A stretch of 59,006 nt of DNA from an uncultured Balneolaceae bacterium. Lineage in GTDB: Bacteria > Bacteroidota > Rhodothermia > Balneolales > Balneolaceae. The DNA lies in NCBI GenBank assembly GCA_913057825.1, contig CAJXOW010000016.1, positions 1-59,006 of the forward strand. The letters run 5' to 3'. This document shows positions 47,949 to 56,881 of the stretch, in pieces (positions within the stretch are counted from its first letter, which is position 1; each line of letters starts with the position of its first letter). Position numbers and translations under genes: made by a program. The notes beneath the pieces are model-generated. The model was not told the DNA's origin. It did not search any database and saw only the letters and a program-made list of their open reading frames with translations.

Positions 47949-48263
47949 TCAAATTTGCTCAAGTTCTTCCATGATTTGATTGACGTGGCCTTCCATTCGC
48001 TGCACCGATTCTTCGAGTTGTTTTTCACTCGTAGAATCGTCTCTCAATAACTCTTTGGCACGCTCGTATTCCTCCACAATGACGTCTAAATTGAGCATCT
48101 GTGAAACGGGTTTGATTTTATGGCCGGCCTTGCGAAGGTTTTCCATATCTTTGTTGAGTAGATGCTTTCGATAACGTTCGATAAAATCGCTGTAGGAATC
48201 CTTGGTCGCATCTGTAAATTCCTTGATATACTTCTCTTCTCCATACAGGAGTTCGCTGATCAT
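47949..48263 (-). CDS. Hpt-domain histidine phosphotransfer protein
   Basis: About 104 aa from ATG 48263; the open frame extends upstream to 48407 but lacks sense and SD support. It is helical with the phosphoacceptor His in ENLRKAGHKIKPVSQML, a good match to the Hpt consensus with the downstream K/G-S region. It would relay phosphate between a hybrid sensor kinase and a response regulator. No kinase or regulator gene is in the window, so it is an orphan. Confidence 0.75.
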   Translation of the reverse strand: MISELLYGEEKYIKEFTDATKDSYSDFIERYRKHLLNKDMENLRKAGHKIKPVSQMLNLDVIVEEYERAKELLRDDSTSEKQLEESVQRMEGHVNQIMEELEQI

Positions 48264-48445
48264 TTCTTTTTTGATTAATTTATTTCCTTCCGTCAAGATG
48301 CACCGGTTTTTATTATGGAGTATAGAAGCATTTGACTCATAGCCCGCGTTTCTTGGAGAGGAGATCGGACTTTGGTGAAATTTAAACAGGTGAGTATTTG
48401 TAAACAAGTACTAAAAGTGAAGATCTACAGAACAAAAATTTCTTG

Positions 48446-48567
48446 AGAGATCCGGGCTGAATCCCCGTGTTGCTGTAACAGGACAGATCAAGCGGTTTGA
48501 TTGGCATAGCCTAACCAACCCACCGGAGCTCATGATTAAAAGATAATCTTGAACTCCCCGGATCTCT
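48446..48567. ncRNA. possible structured RNA in the 600-bp gap before the FNR gene
   Basis: AGAGATCCGGG (48446-48456) pairs perfectly with CCCGGATCTCT (48557-48567), closing a 122-nt stretch that contains further short stems: ATCAA/TTGAT around 48486-48500 and GATTA/TAATC around 48534-48548. The outline is a multibranch junction with an 11-bp closing helix. The strand is unknown. It does not match a tRNA, tmRNA, 6S, SRP or riboswitch that I recognise. The surrounding gap, 48264-48881, has no other supported gene. Confidence 0.35.
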
Positions 48568-48672
48568 GGTCAACCACCCCTCAACATAGAAAACTGAAAA
48601 TACCTTTAAAACGGGGCTTAATGCTTAATTTGCCGGATTCACATTTGATTACAGTATTCCTTTCATCAGATC

Positions 48673-48792
48673 TTGACTGCAAAAAAGAAATGGAAACAAA
48701 TAGGGGATGCTGTACGGGTCGGTTCAAACATCGAGCTCCTGACCGGTTTCGGGAGAGATAACTTTTATGCGGCAGATCCCTATATCAGATAG
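48673..48792 (+). pseudogene. short protein-like fragment, possible gene remnant
   Basis: The frame from TTG 48673 to TAG 48792 encodes TAKKKWKQIGDAVRVGSN followed by IELLTGFGRDNFYAADPY. It reads like a real protein fragment (few rare residues, ordered composition) but is only 39 codons and is preceded by an in-frame stop. It may be the remnant of a lost gene or a short ORF. I do not recognise its source. Confidence 0.25.
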
Positions 48793-48881
48793 ACTCCTGG
48801 TATAAAATTACAGTCCGGCGAGTTTAAAGGGTGAAGTCAAAAAGGGCCTGGCCCGCTATTTTTCACGAAGTGAAGTGCAGG

Positions 48882-49829
48882 CTAGTACACCTCTACAAAA
48901 GTACGAGTCCCTGGTTTAATGCGTCGCTTTATATCTTTTGACGTCCATTCATCAGGATCTTTTCCCTGGATGCTGTCTTTTAGTTCCAGATATTCATATA
49001 GGTTATGTCGAGCGAGTTGTTTGTATATTCCGGCCTGCATTCCCTGAAGGCCACAAATGTATAATAGAGTATTGTCCTGCGATAGCAGTGGAATAAATTG
49101 CTCTTGATGATCGTCAATGGCAAACTGTACATATTTTTTCGACCCGTCTGCTCTTCGATCCTCGCGTGATACATAAACCATGAAGTGGAAGTTTGGGTGA
49201 GCTTCTTCCAATCCTCGGAAATAATCCTCATATAGGATATCAGTACGGTAGGGGGTGCCAAAAATGAGATAGATATCAGATTCGATCCCTTCTTTTAGCA
49301 GATCGTAAACCATCCCCCGAAATGGAGCTATGCCCGTGCCGGTAGCAAAAAATACATAATTGAAATCATTCCTGTTCTCGGGAAGCAAAAATCGTCGTCC
49401 GGCAGGACCCGTCATCTTTACCGTTTCACCGGGTCGCAGGTTACAGAGGAAATTGGAGCAAACACCAAGATACAATTCTCCTTCATTTTCCCACTCTTCA
49501 ATGATACGCTTGACCGTAGTGGAAATGATACGTTGATTTCCATTTTCGCCGTGATAGGGTGAGGCCAGTGAATACAATCTTAATTTGTAAGGCCGACCCT
49601 TTTCATTTTTGCCGGGAGGGAGTATCCCAAAAGATTGGCCCAGCTGAATGTTATCCTGTAGCTTTGTGTCGGAAATATCAAAAGATACATGTCGAATAAA
49701 ATTGGGACTGGACTCCCGCGTTACGATACGGTTTTCGACGACCGGAACTTCCACGGGGTTCCGGGGGGAATAGATGTTCATTTTGACTTCCGGCAGTTTG
49801 ATCTCCGGACGGACAGCTTGTTCGGCCAT
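48882..49829 (-). CDS. plant-type ferredoxin-NADP+ reductase
   Basis: 315 aa. FAD-binding RLYSLAS (about 82-88), flavin loop GVCSNFLC (about 124-131), NADP-binding TGTGIAPFR (about 165-173), ICGLQGM and the C-terminal VEVY are all plant/cyanobacterial-type FNR motifs. The first 30 residues form a Pro-rich extension (KLPEVKMNIYSPRNPVEVP). It moves electrons between ferredoxin and NADP. It is monocistronic. A benzoyl-CoA oxygenase-type reductase is a possible alternative reading, but the motif set favours FNR. Confidence 0.9.
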   Translation of the reverse strand: MAEQAVRPEIKLPEVKMNIYSPRNPVEVPVVENRIVTRESSPNFIRHVSFDISDTKLQDNIQLGQSFGILPPGKNEKGRPYKLRLYSLASPYHGENGNQRIISTTVKRIIEEWENEGELYLGVCSNFLCNLRPGETVKMTGPAGRRFLLPENRNDFNYVFFATGTGIAPFRGMVYDLLKEGIESDIYLIFGTPYRTDILYEDYFRGLEEAHPNFHFMVYVSREDRRADGSKKYVQFAIDDHQEQFIPLLSQDNTLLYICGLQGMQAGIYKQLARHNLYEYLELKDSIQGKDPDEWTSKDIKRRIKPGTRTFVEVY

Positions 49830-49968
49830 GAAATGACTGATTTAAATTTTACTATTCACTTTTTTGCAAACTATGCCTTGTAAGCGTATTTGTGAGATAA
49901 ACTATGGTTTTATGCAATTCCTAACGAGTAAATCGTCAATTTATCATACAGAGTTTTTGCTAAAATCA

Positions 49969-51117
49969 CTAATCAATAGATAGGAGAAGGGTCAATAATG
50001 CGCACCGCTCCAGTGTTCTGTCAAGATCAACGGATTCCCGGTACGAAAAAGCTCCGAGGCCGACGGGCCCCAAACCGTCTATAGTTGCTGTATAGGGATT
50101 GGTTATGGTGGCCACGGAAGCTTTTTCCCGTCTGCTATGATTCAGTGGTATCCCCAGGCGGTCAGCCAGACGTTCGACTTTGCTCCAAAGTTGGTAATTC
50201 CGCTCATTTTGCAGCATCGGCGGACGATAAATGCCCCCTTCTATAGATATGTCGACTCCGCTGGTGGTGGATTCGATCTCATAGGCCCTCTCTTCTATAA
50301 AGCTAATGTCATCGGGGTTACCCAGTCTGACTTGAACATTGGCCTGGTGTTCTCCCGTTAAAATATTGGATCGCATTCCATCGTCGATTTCGCTGACTTC
50401 GATGTAAATATCACGATCAGGATCGTTTAAGTCGTAGAAACGTTGAACGGCTTGTGAGAGTTCAAGCATGGCCCCGTTGCCGGATTCCGACATGAAGTCG
50501 GTGCTGGAGGAGTTGTTGCGAATTCGGATGTGAAAATTTCCAAATCCCATACTTGACGTAAAGATTTCACCACTTTTTTCCTTGGAAGGCTCCAGAATAA
50601 AGGCTCGATCTGCATAGCGCGCAAGCCGTTCGATGGTGGGACGTGATTCCGGAGTGCCGGCTATTTCGTCAGAGTAGATAAATACTACCGGTGTTAATGA
50701 GGGCTGTATGTTGAAATGCTTCAAGGTTTTAAGAGCCATTAGCATCATGGCAATACCCGTCTTCATGTCATAGGATCCGGGTCCCGTAATGGTTCCCTGC
50801 CTGAATGAAAAAGGCATTCTTTCTAAGGTTTCCAATGGCCAGGCCGTATCACAGTGCCCGATCAACAGTTGGTTGGGGGCCCCGTGCTTGCGATTGGTCG
50901 GTCGTGCATATAACTGGCCGCCACTATTGTTTCCGGCCAGGTGACGGGTGTAAAAATCAATTTCCCTTAACTGTTTTATCAGCAGTTGAATAAGTTCAAC
51001 TTGATGATCGGGATGAGAAGGAGGGGTTTCGATGGATACCAATGCTTCAACAAGGCTTACGAACTCATCTTTGCGTTCCTTTATATACGCGAGTAATTGC
51101 TTGGGATGATGTTGCAT
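49969..51117 (-). CDS. M20 peptidase/carboxypeptidase G2-like protein, altered metal site
   Basis: 382 aa of the M20 family. His88-Asp90 in GHCDTAW, Asp117 in GSYDMKTG and Glu176 in ILEPS are in place. The usual EE pair reads Asp150-Glu151-Ile152 (SDEIAG), and the C-terminal His region is GLGAFSYRESVDLD with no His where GxxH is expected. It may therefore bind only part of the metal centre or use another residue. Family members remove C-terminal residues from peptides or folates. Together with 45512-46705 it is the second M20 relative in the window with a missing conserved His. Confidence 0.8.
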   Translation of the reverse strand: MQHHPKQLLAYIKERKDEFVSLVEALVSIETPPSHPDHQVELIQLLIKQLREIDFYTRHLAGNNSGGQLYARPTNRKHGAPNQLLIGHCDTAWPLETLERMPFSFRQGTITGPGSYDMKTGIAMMLMALKTLKHFNIQPSLTPVVFIYSDEIAGTPESRPTIERLARYADRAFILEPSKEKSGEIFTSSMGFGNFHIRIRNNSSSTDFMSESGNGAMLELSQAVQRFYDLNDPDRDIYIEVSEIDDGMRSNILTGEHQANVQVRLGNPDDISFIEERAYEIESTTSGVDISIEGGIYRPPMLQNERNYQLWSKVERLADRLGIPLNHSRREKASVATITNPYTATIDGLGPVGLGAFSYRESVDLDRTLERCALLTLLLSID

Positions 51118-51496
51118 TAAACGATTTTTTACAGCCTTCAGATATCCGGGAATGTTACCATGCCCATCATGTCAAACCAGGTATGGACTGTCAAGTAATT
51201 CAAATCCTGAAAAATCGAAAATTCCTGGCTTCGACCGAGATAATATAGATCGTTCTTACCGCTCTAATATACAGGTAGCTGGGTAAATATAAAAGTTTAT
51301 ACAGGGAACCCTAAAACTTCTATTGCAATCGGGTTATATGAATAATACGAACGATGTAACTGGTTAATGCACATGCCGCTTATTTGATATTATAGGTTTT
51401 AAGTGTATTTTGTCTTTTAATGTTAGAAAGGAACGATTTTTTTAGACGAAAGATTTTTATTAAATGAGTATTGACTAACCAAAGTCGGAGTAAATT
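51118..51496. other. 379-bp divergent promoter region, no gene seen
   Basis: It separates the minus-strand M20-like gene from ppdK on the plus strand. It is AT-rich near the ppdK start. No hairpin terminator, tRNA or clear repeat is visible. Two divergent promoters must lie here but I cannot place them. Confidence 0.5.
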
Positions 51497-54175
51497 ATGA
51501 AAAGAGATGAAAAGTTTGTTTACCAGTTCGGAGAGGGTAAAGCTGAAGGAGATCGAACCATGAAGCAACTGCTTGGGGGCAAGGGAGCAAATCTGGCCGA
51601 GATGAGCTCGATCGGACTCCCGGTGCCTCCGGGATTTACGATTTCTGCAGAAGCTTGTAACCTTTATTCTGAATCGGGCGAATGGCCCGATGGCTTGGAG
51701 CAGCAAGTCGAGGAGGGGCTGAAAACGTTGGAAAATCAGATGGGAGCTAAACTGGGTGATCCCGAAAATCCACTGTTGCTCTCGGGCCGCTCCGGAGCAG
51801 CGATATCTATGCCGGGTATGATGGATTCGGTATTGAATCTTGGTCTGAATGACGAAGTGGTAGAGGGATTGGCTAAAAAAGTTAATAATAAAAGATTTGC
51901 ATACGACAGCTATCGGCGGTTTATCGATATGTTTGGTGAGGTGGTCATGGGGATCGATCATGATCAATTTGAACAAGCCATCTCGAAATTGAAAAAGGAG
52001 AAGGGGGCGGATGTAGATACCGATTTGGATGCTGACGCAATGAAGGATCTGGTTGATCGCTATAAAGCCATCTATCGTCAGCATACCGGTTATATGTTTC
52101 CCCAGGATCCATTGGAACAACTTCACTTCACCATTACCGGTGTGTTCGATTCCTGGAATAATCCCCGTGCAGTAAAATACCGACAGATTAACAAAATTAG
52201 AGGGATAATGGGTACGGGAGTAAATATCCAGGCCATGGTATTCGGCAATATGGGAGAAAGCAGTGCCACGGGCGTTTGTTTTACTCGTAATCCGTCGACC
52301 GGCGAGCGCGAGTTGTATGGAGAATTTTTAACGAATGCTCAGGGAGAAGACGTCGTTGCCGGTATTCGAACGCCGAAGCCCATAGAAAAATTAAAGGATA
52401 TTATGCCGGAGAGTTATGAGCAGCTCGACGAGGCTACGCAGAAATTGGAGCGGCACTACCAGGATATGCAGGATATTGAGTTTACCATTCAGGAGGGAAA
52501 GCTTTACCTGTTGCAGACGCGGAACGGAAAAAGAACCGGTATTGCTGCAGTTCGCATAGCTGTGGATATGGTGGATGAAGGATTGGTGGATAAAGAAAAA
52601 GCAGTTAAAGATTTGGTTGAGCCAAGACATGTAGAGCAGCTATTACATCCCCAGCTGGAAGAGGGGGATGTCAATAAAGAAGATTGGATCGGTTCCGGTC
52701 TTCCGGCGTCTCCCGGTGCGGCGGTGGGCAAAGTGGTATTTGATTCGGATGACGCTGAAAAAGCTCATGAGCAAGGAGAAAAAGTAATCCTGGTTCGCAT
52801 CGAGACCAGCCCGGAAGATGTAGGAGGCATGTCGGCCGCCGAAGGCATCCTGACTTCCCGCGGCGGCATGACAAGTCACGCTGCAGTGGTAGCCCGCGGT
52901 TGGGGTAAACCGTGTGTGGCTGGATGTGACGATATCGTAGTCAATTATCGCAACAAATCGTTTACAAACGGTACCATTACAGTCAAAGAAGGGGACTGGA
53001 TTTCGATTGACGGTACGGAAGGCAATGTAATTCGCGGCAAGAAACCGCTCAGTGAACCTACATTCGGCGAGGATTTCAAGAAGTTTATGAAGTGGGTGGA
53101 TGAGATCCGCACCATGAATGTGCGAACGAACGCCGACACCCCGGAAGATGCCCAAAAAGCCATTGAGTTTGGGGCGGAAGGTATTGGATTAACTCGCACG
53201 GAGCATATGTTCTTTGGCGACGATCGCATTGCGGCCATGCGGCGAATGATTCTTTCCGAAAATTCCGATGAGCGACGTGAACACCTTGAAAAACTACAGC
53301 CCTATCAAAAAGAGGACTTTAAGGGCATCTTTGAGGCTATGGAGGGGCGGCCGGTGACCATTCGCCTGCTTGATCCGCCGCTCCACGAGTTTTTGCCGGA
53401 TCGCGAAGAGGAGATCGAGCAAATTGCAGATAGACTGGATATTACCCGGGAACGCCTCAACAAAAAGATAGAGCTGCTGAAGGAATTCAATCCCATGATG
53501 GGACACCGCGGTTGTCGTCTCGGCATCGTGTACCCGGAAATTACCGAGATGCAGACACGTGCAATATTAGAGGCTGCAGTTGAATTGGTCCAGGAGGGGA
53601 AAGAAGTGGTACCGGAGATAATGGTTCCCCTGGTGGGATCTGCTGCCGAATTTATTAATCAAAAAGAGATCATAGAACAGACGGCAAAAGAGCTTTTCGA
53701 GGAGATTGGACAGTCAGTGGACTTTCAAGTGGGAACGATGATAGAAGTTCCCCGTGCCGCTATGACAGCCGATAAAATCGCGCAGGACGCGGACTTCTTT
53801 TCTTTCGGAACGAATGACCTGACGCAGCTGACCTTCGGATTTAGCCGTGATGATGCCAGCAAGTTTATCCCTCATTACGTGCAGGAAAAGATTCTTCCGC
53901 AGGATCCTTTCCAATCGCTCGATCAGGAGGGAGTGGGAGCGCTTGTTCAAATCGCAACGGAAAAAGGTCGTGGTGTCAAGGAAGATCTTAAGATCGGCAT
54001 CTGCGGTGAGCATGGAGGCGATCCGGAAAGCATTGAATTCTGCTTCAATATCGGCATGAACTATGTTTCTTGCTCGCCCTATCGCATTCCGGTGGCACGC
54101 TTGTCAGCTGCTCAATCTCAGTTAAAAATGAAACGTCAAAAAGATAAAACAGCGGAAAAGGCTTCGGTTAGCTGA
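51497..54175 (+). CDS. ppdK: pyruvate, phosphate dikinase
   Basis: 892 aa. ATP-grasp domain at the N terminus with LLGGKGANLAEM, a phosphohistidine domain with His461 in GGMTSHAAVVARGWGKP, and a PEP/pyruvate barrel with Cys836 in GICGEHGGDP. It converts pyruvate, ATP and phosphate to PEP, AMP and pyrophosphate, and links to the pyrophosphatase gene (55075) 0.9 kb downstream. It feeds gluconeogenesis or runs as pyruvate kinase in reverse. The length and motifs are normal. A terminator follows. Confidence 0.97.
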   Translation: MKRDEKFVYQFGEGKAEGDRTMKQLLGGKGANLAEMSSIGLPVPPGFTISAEACNLYSESGEWPDGLEQQVEEGLKTLENQMGAKLGDPENPLLLSGRSGAAISMPGMMDSVLNLGLNDEVVEGLAKKVNNKRFAYDSYRRFIDMFGEVVMGIDHDQFEQAISKLKKEKGADVDTDLDADAMKDLVDRYKAIYRQHTGYMFPQDPLEQLHFTITGVFDSWNNPRAVKYRQINKIRGIMGTGVNIQAMVFGNMGESSATGVCFTRNPSTGERELYGEFLTNAQGEDVVAGIRTPKPIEKLKDIMPESYEQLDEATQKLERHYQDMQDIEFTIQEGKLYLLQTRNGKRTGIAAVRIAVDMVDEGLVDKEKAVKDLVEPRHVEQLLHPQLEEGDVNKEDWIGSGLPASPGAAVGKVVFDSDDAEKAHEQGEKVILVRIETSPEDVGGMSAAEGILTSRGGMTSHAAVVARGWGKPCVAGCDDIVVNYRNKSFTNGTITVKEGDWISIDGTEGNVIRGKKPLSEPTFGEDFKKFMKWVDEIRTMNVRTNADTPEDAQKAIEFGAEGIGLTRTEHMFFGDDRIAAMRRMILSENSDERREHLEKLQPYQKEDFKGIFEAMEGRPVTIRLLDPPLHEFLPDREEEIEQIADRLDITRERLNKKIELLKEFNPMMGHRGCRLGIVYPEITEMQTRAILEAAVELVQEGKEVVPEIMVPLVGSAAEFINQKEIIEQTAKELFEEIGQSVDFQVGTMIEVPRAAMTADKIAQDADFFSFGTNDLTQLTFGFSRDDASKFIPHYVQEKILPQDPFQSLDQEGVGALVQIATEKGRGVKEDLKIGICGEHGGDPESIEFCFNIGMNYVSCSPYRIPVARLSAAQSQLKMKRQKDKTAEKASVS

Positions 54176-54253
54176 TTTCGTACTTCACAGCTATTTCTGC
54201 GCTCTTCTTGCATAATGCAGTGTATGGCTGGTAAGGATAGGTTCAAAACCTGA

Positions 54254-54293
54254 GACCGTCCGGCGTCTGCTAATGACGTTGGGCGGTCTTTTT
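54254..54293 (+). terminator. intrinsic terminator after ppdK
   Basis: GACCGTCCGGCGTC (54254-54267) pairs with GACGTTGGGCGGTC (54275-54288), with three G-T pairs, around a 7-nt loop, followed by TTTTT. Confidence 0.8.
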
Positions 54294-54376
54294 AATCGGT
54301 AGGAGGAAAACGAGGGCATTTAAGCTGCTGTGAGGAAACTGCGAGGAAGGAGGGAGTTTTTATCTTGCAAGGAATA

Positions 54377-54670
54377 CTATTCATTGAGAAGCGTGTTGCC
54401 ATCCTCTAATTCCAGAACCAGCATCCAGCACATTTTCTGATTGTCAAAGACGATATCGAAATAGCGATCGTCGGTGGTGTGCAGCACAAAATGGATATAG
54501 GTAGTATCGCCGACCCGTTCAAGATAGGTTCGGCGTACTTTATCCACCGTATGATGCTGCCCGTCGGGTCGTACGAATCGCCAGGGAGTAATTTTACGAT
54601 GAATACCTTTCTGTTTGAAACTGGCAAACGTAGCTACAACGTTCAGTTTTTCCTGTTTGGATGTCTGCAT
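54377..54670 (-). CDS. unknown small protein, 97 aa
   Basis: From ATG 54670, chosen because the longer frame to 54721 has an unlikely N terminus. The body is beta-rich: WRFVRPDGQHHTVDKVRR, then HFVLHTTDDRYFDIVFD and a closing MLVLELEDG. No signal peptide or motif is recognised. It is a single gene convergent with ppdK. Confidence 0.6.
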   Translation of the reverse strand: MQTSKQEKLNVVATFASFKQKGIHRKITPWRFVRPDGQHHTVDKVRRTYLERVGDTTYIHFVLHTTDDRYFDIVFDNQKMCWMLVLELEDGNTLLNE

Positions 54671-54866
54671 GATAGATCTGCCACGCCTGAATAGTATAAC
54701 AGTTACACATATATCACACATGCATAATACAAATTAATTGGATCAAGGCAAAAGGCTTGCCGGAGAAAACTTCTTGTAAAGATTGGAGATTGCAGGTAAT
54801 ATTTGGATGACAGAACCGTACTTTAAAGCTGCTTGCCGGAAGAGCAGTTAAAAATGTTAACGAAAG

Positions 54867-55036
54867 GTTGAGTTGAAGAACGGGCGGTATTCCCGAAGTA
54901 TTGAAGTTTTCACCTTGTGGCAAAAGATCTGATGCTATTTGTTTGAATGTCTTGTTGAGGTGATAAGCAAAACCGCTGTTCAAATGTCGGTGAAAAGTTT
55001 TCGAACGAGGGCATACCGCCCGTTTTTCAACTCAAC
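54867..55036. repeat. 170-bp palindromic repeat before the pyrophosphatase gene
   Basis: The 28-bp arms at 54867-54894 and 55009-55036 (GTTGAGTTGAAGAACGGGCG and onward) are inverted copies with 26 of 28 matches. An inner pair around TTTTCACC/GGTGAAAA extends the palindrome. The loop is 114 bp and contains no gene. It ends 38 bp before the ppa start codon, in the leader, so it may form a long hairpin on the mRNA or be a small inverted-repeat element. The rest of the 54671-55074 gap shows nothing else. Confidence 0.7.
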
Positions 55037-55074
55037 ACCGAATCCCAATAGAAATTGAATAAGGTCTGCTGAAA

Positions 55075-55791
55075 ATGAGCGAATCCGAAATGAAATCGAC
55101 TGTTGAAGAGCGACTGGAGAAATTCTGGGAACTGTCCAAGCTGTTTTCGAAGCCTCATCCGTGGCATGGTATCTACATCGGTTCGGAAGCTCCCGAGCGC
55201 ATCCGTGTATTTATTGAAATTGTGCCGGGCGATACGATGAAATATGAACTTGACAAAGATTCCGGATACCTGAAGGTGGACCGTCCTCAGCGGTATTCCA
55301 ATTTTGTTCCCGAGCCCTATGGGTTTATTCCCCAGACGTTGTGTTCGGACCGGGTCGGTGAATTTTGTGCCGAGCAAACACAGCGCGAAAACGTAGTGGG
55401 AGACGAGGATCCCCTCGATATTTGTGTCGTAACCGAACGCAGTATTCCTCATGGCGATCTTATAATGGAAGCTATTCCCGTCGGAGGACTGCGTATGATC
55501 GATGGGGAAGAGGCGGATGACAAAATTATCGCGGTGCTGAAAAATGACGCCCTGTTTGGGGAGGCCAGGGATATTTCGGAGGTGCCCGAATCGTTGGTGG
55601 ATCGACTGACCCACTATTTTCTGACGTATAAGGATATGCCCGACGGACGCAAAAATCAGTGTGAAATTACCAAGGTCTACGGCCGGGATGAAGCTCTCGA
55701 AGTTATCCGGCGAAGTCAGAAAGATTACCTCGATCGATTTCGGTCGATTAAAAGCGGAATTGTGAATCAATTCATGAAACAGTTGGAATAA
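55075..55791 (+). CDS. ppa: inorganic pyrophosphatase, family I
   Basis: 238 aa. The metal-binding signature DEDPLD has Asp110, Asp112 and Asp115. ERIRVFIEIVPGDTMKYELD near 41-60 and YSNFVPEPYGFIP (about 74-86) are the other family motifs. It hydrolyses pyrophosphate from biosynthesis and from PpdK. At 238 residues it is longer than the usual 170-200-residue bacterial enzymes, closer to the eukaryotic-like size. It sits between two palindromic repeats. Confidence 0.95.
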   Translation: MSESEMKSTVEERLEKFWELSKLFSKPHPWHGIYIGSEAPERIRVFIEIVPGDTMKYELDKDSGYLKVDRPQRYSNFVPEPYGFIPQTLCSDRVGEFCAEQTQRENVVGDEDPLDICVVTERSIPHGDLIMEAIPVGGLRMIDGEEADDKIIAVLKNDALFGEARDISEVPESLVDRLTHYFLTYKDMPDGRKNQCEITKVYGRDEALEVIRRSQKDYLDRFRSIKSGIVNQFMKQLE

Positions 55792-55792
55792 T

Positions 55793-55824
55793 AAAAAAGG
55801 CCCGTCGGTCGACGGGCCTTTTTT
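55793..55824. terminator. perfect bidirectional terminator after ppa
   Basis: AAAAAAGGCCCGTC (55793-55806) pairs perfectly with GACGGGCCTTTTTT (55811-55824) around GGTC. Confidence 0.9.
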
Positions 55825-55831
55825 ATTAACC

Positions 55832-56112
55832 GGAAGCTCGGGGCTCAAAGCTCGAAGCGGAGTTCGGGATTTTTGTTAGTAGTTGTACGTAAAGCAAATA
55901 ACGTTTTTATCCCCTGCTACCCGTGCTTCACCGGAAAATTTTTTGAACCGGATAGAGGTAAATACAAGTGGCGCAGGTTGAATTGTTTTACAAATGATAT
56001 TGCTTGTAGAAAACGAGTTAAGTTCAAATTTTTCGCTGAAGTACGGGTAGCAGGGGATAACCAAGGGCATTTCAACGGAATAGCCTTCCTTCGCTTTGAG
56101 CCTCGAGCTTCC
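55832..56112. repeat. nested inverted repeats, MITE-like, between ppa and the FKBP gene
   Basis: The outer arms GGAAGCTCGGGGCTCAAAGC (55832-55851) and its inverted copy (56093-56112) match at 19 of 20 positions. The inner arms are 55907-55948 (TTATCCCCTGCTACCCGTGC and onward) and 56022-56060, inverted with a few mismatches and one small gap. Between the inner arms are 73 bp with a further small inverted pair. No transposase gene is inside. It lies between two convergent genes and two terminators, a place where such elements accumulate. It could be a MITE or an extragenic palindromic repeat. Confidence 0.7.
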
Positions 56113-56117
56113 AGCTA

Positions 56118-56141
56118 TTTTTGCTCCCCGCGGAGCAAAAA
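56118..56141. terminator. perfect bidirectional terminator before the FKBP gene
   Basis: TTTTTGCTCC (56118-56127) pairs with GGAGCAAAAA (56132-56141) around CCGC. It serves the minus-strand FKBP gene that ends at 56144. Confidence 0.85.
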
Positions 56142-56143
56142 TT

Positions 56144-56881
56144 TTATTTCGGATTTACGTCAAGGAGTTCAACTTCAAAGATCAACACGTCGTTCGGACC
56201 AATCGGACCAGGCGTGCCACGTTGTCCATATCCCAGCTCAGGCGGAATAAACAGCTTCCACTTGGCTCCTTCTTTCATCATTTGCAAGGCTTCGGTCCAT
56301 CCTTTAATGACTCCGCCTACAGGGAATTCCACGGGTTGGCCGCGTTCAATGGAGCTGTCAAATACCGTGCCGTCGACCAGCGTACCTTTGTAATGAACCC
56401 GGACCGTATCCTTGGCCGTGGGGGAAGGGCCGCTTCCCTCTTCCATAATCTTGTATTGCAGTCCACTTTCGGTCGTTTGGACTCCTTCCTTATTCTTGTT
56501 TTCTGCCAGAAACTCTTCCGACTTTTTCTTATTGGTTTGAGCTTCCTGCTGGCGACGCTTTTTCTGCTTGGCCATGACTTCCTGCTGGAACGACTTCATC
56601 AGCGTCCCCATAGCGGAATCAGTCAGGGCGGGGTCGGTTTCATTAACGCCATCCTGAAGCCCGTGCATGATCTGCTGCAGGCTAAGTGAATCGATCGATT
56701 GATTATTGAAGTTGCTGCCAATGTCATATCCTATGCTGTAGCTTACTTTTTCGTTCTTGTCGGCAGGCGTGGAGGCATTGAAATCGCCGCCGCCGGATCC
56801 GCTGCCTTGACAGCCGTATAGAGTTAAAAAAGCCGTAGCAAAGGCAATGAAAAGGGTTAAGTTTCGTTTAAATGAAAGCAT
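56144..56881 (-). CDS. FKBP-type peptidyl-prolyl isomerase lipoprotein (Mip/FkpA-like)
   Basis: 245 aa from ATG 56881; a longer frame to 57061 lacks support. The lipoprotein signal ends at Cys24 (LTLYGC). An N-terminal helical dimerisation domain (about 40-130: SYSIGYDIGSNF, long charged helix with KQKKRRQQEAQ) is followed by the FKBP domain (about 150-245) with TVRVHYKGTLVDGTVFDSS and ELGYGQRG. It folds proteins in the periplasm or at the outer membrane. Active-site aromatics of the FKBP fold are present. It is monocistronic. Confidence 0.93.
   Translation of the reverse strand: MLSFKRNLTLFIAFATAFLTLYGCQGSGSGGGDFNASTPADKNEKVSYSIGYDIGSNFNNQSIDSLSLQQIMHGLQDGVNETDPALTDSAMGTLMKSFQQEVMAKQKKRRQQEAQTNKKKSEEFLAENKNKEGVQTTESGLQYKIMEEGSGPSPTAKDTVRVHYKGTLVDGTVFDSSIERGQPVEFPVGGVIKGWTEALQMMKEGAKWKLFIPPELGYGQRGTPGPIGPNDVLIFEVELLDVNPK

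Noticed and set aside
48446..48567. Cobalamin riboswitch
   Set aside because: The piece CTGAATCCCCGTGTTGCTGTAAC is loosely like the CCCGC-ACTGTAA part of the cobalamin riboswitch, but the conserved GCCACTG box and the rest of the core are missing and no transport gene follows on the plus strand.
48549..48761. 70-aa open frame on the plus strand in the gap before FNR
   Set aside because: It begins inside the possible RNA and has a composition unlike real proteins; a different frame (48673-48792) in the same place looks more like coding sequence.
54714..54983. 89-aa open frame on the minus strand upstream of ppa
   Set aside because: It overlaps the palindromic repeat arm at 54867 and has no sensible protein features.
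55027..55848. 273-aa open frame on the minus strand over the pyrophosphatase gene
   Set aside because: It lies opposite a clear gene with family motifs; its product has no ordered features and is a mirror effect of codon use.
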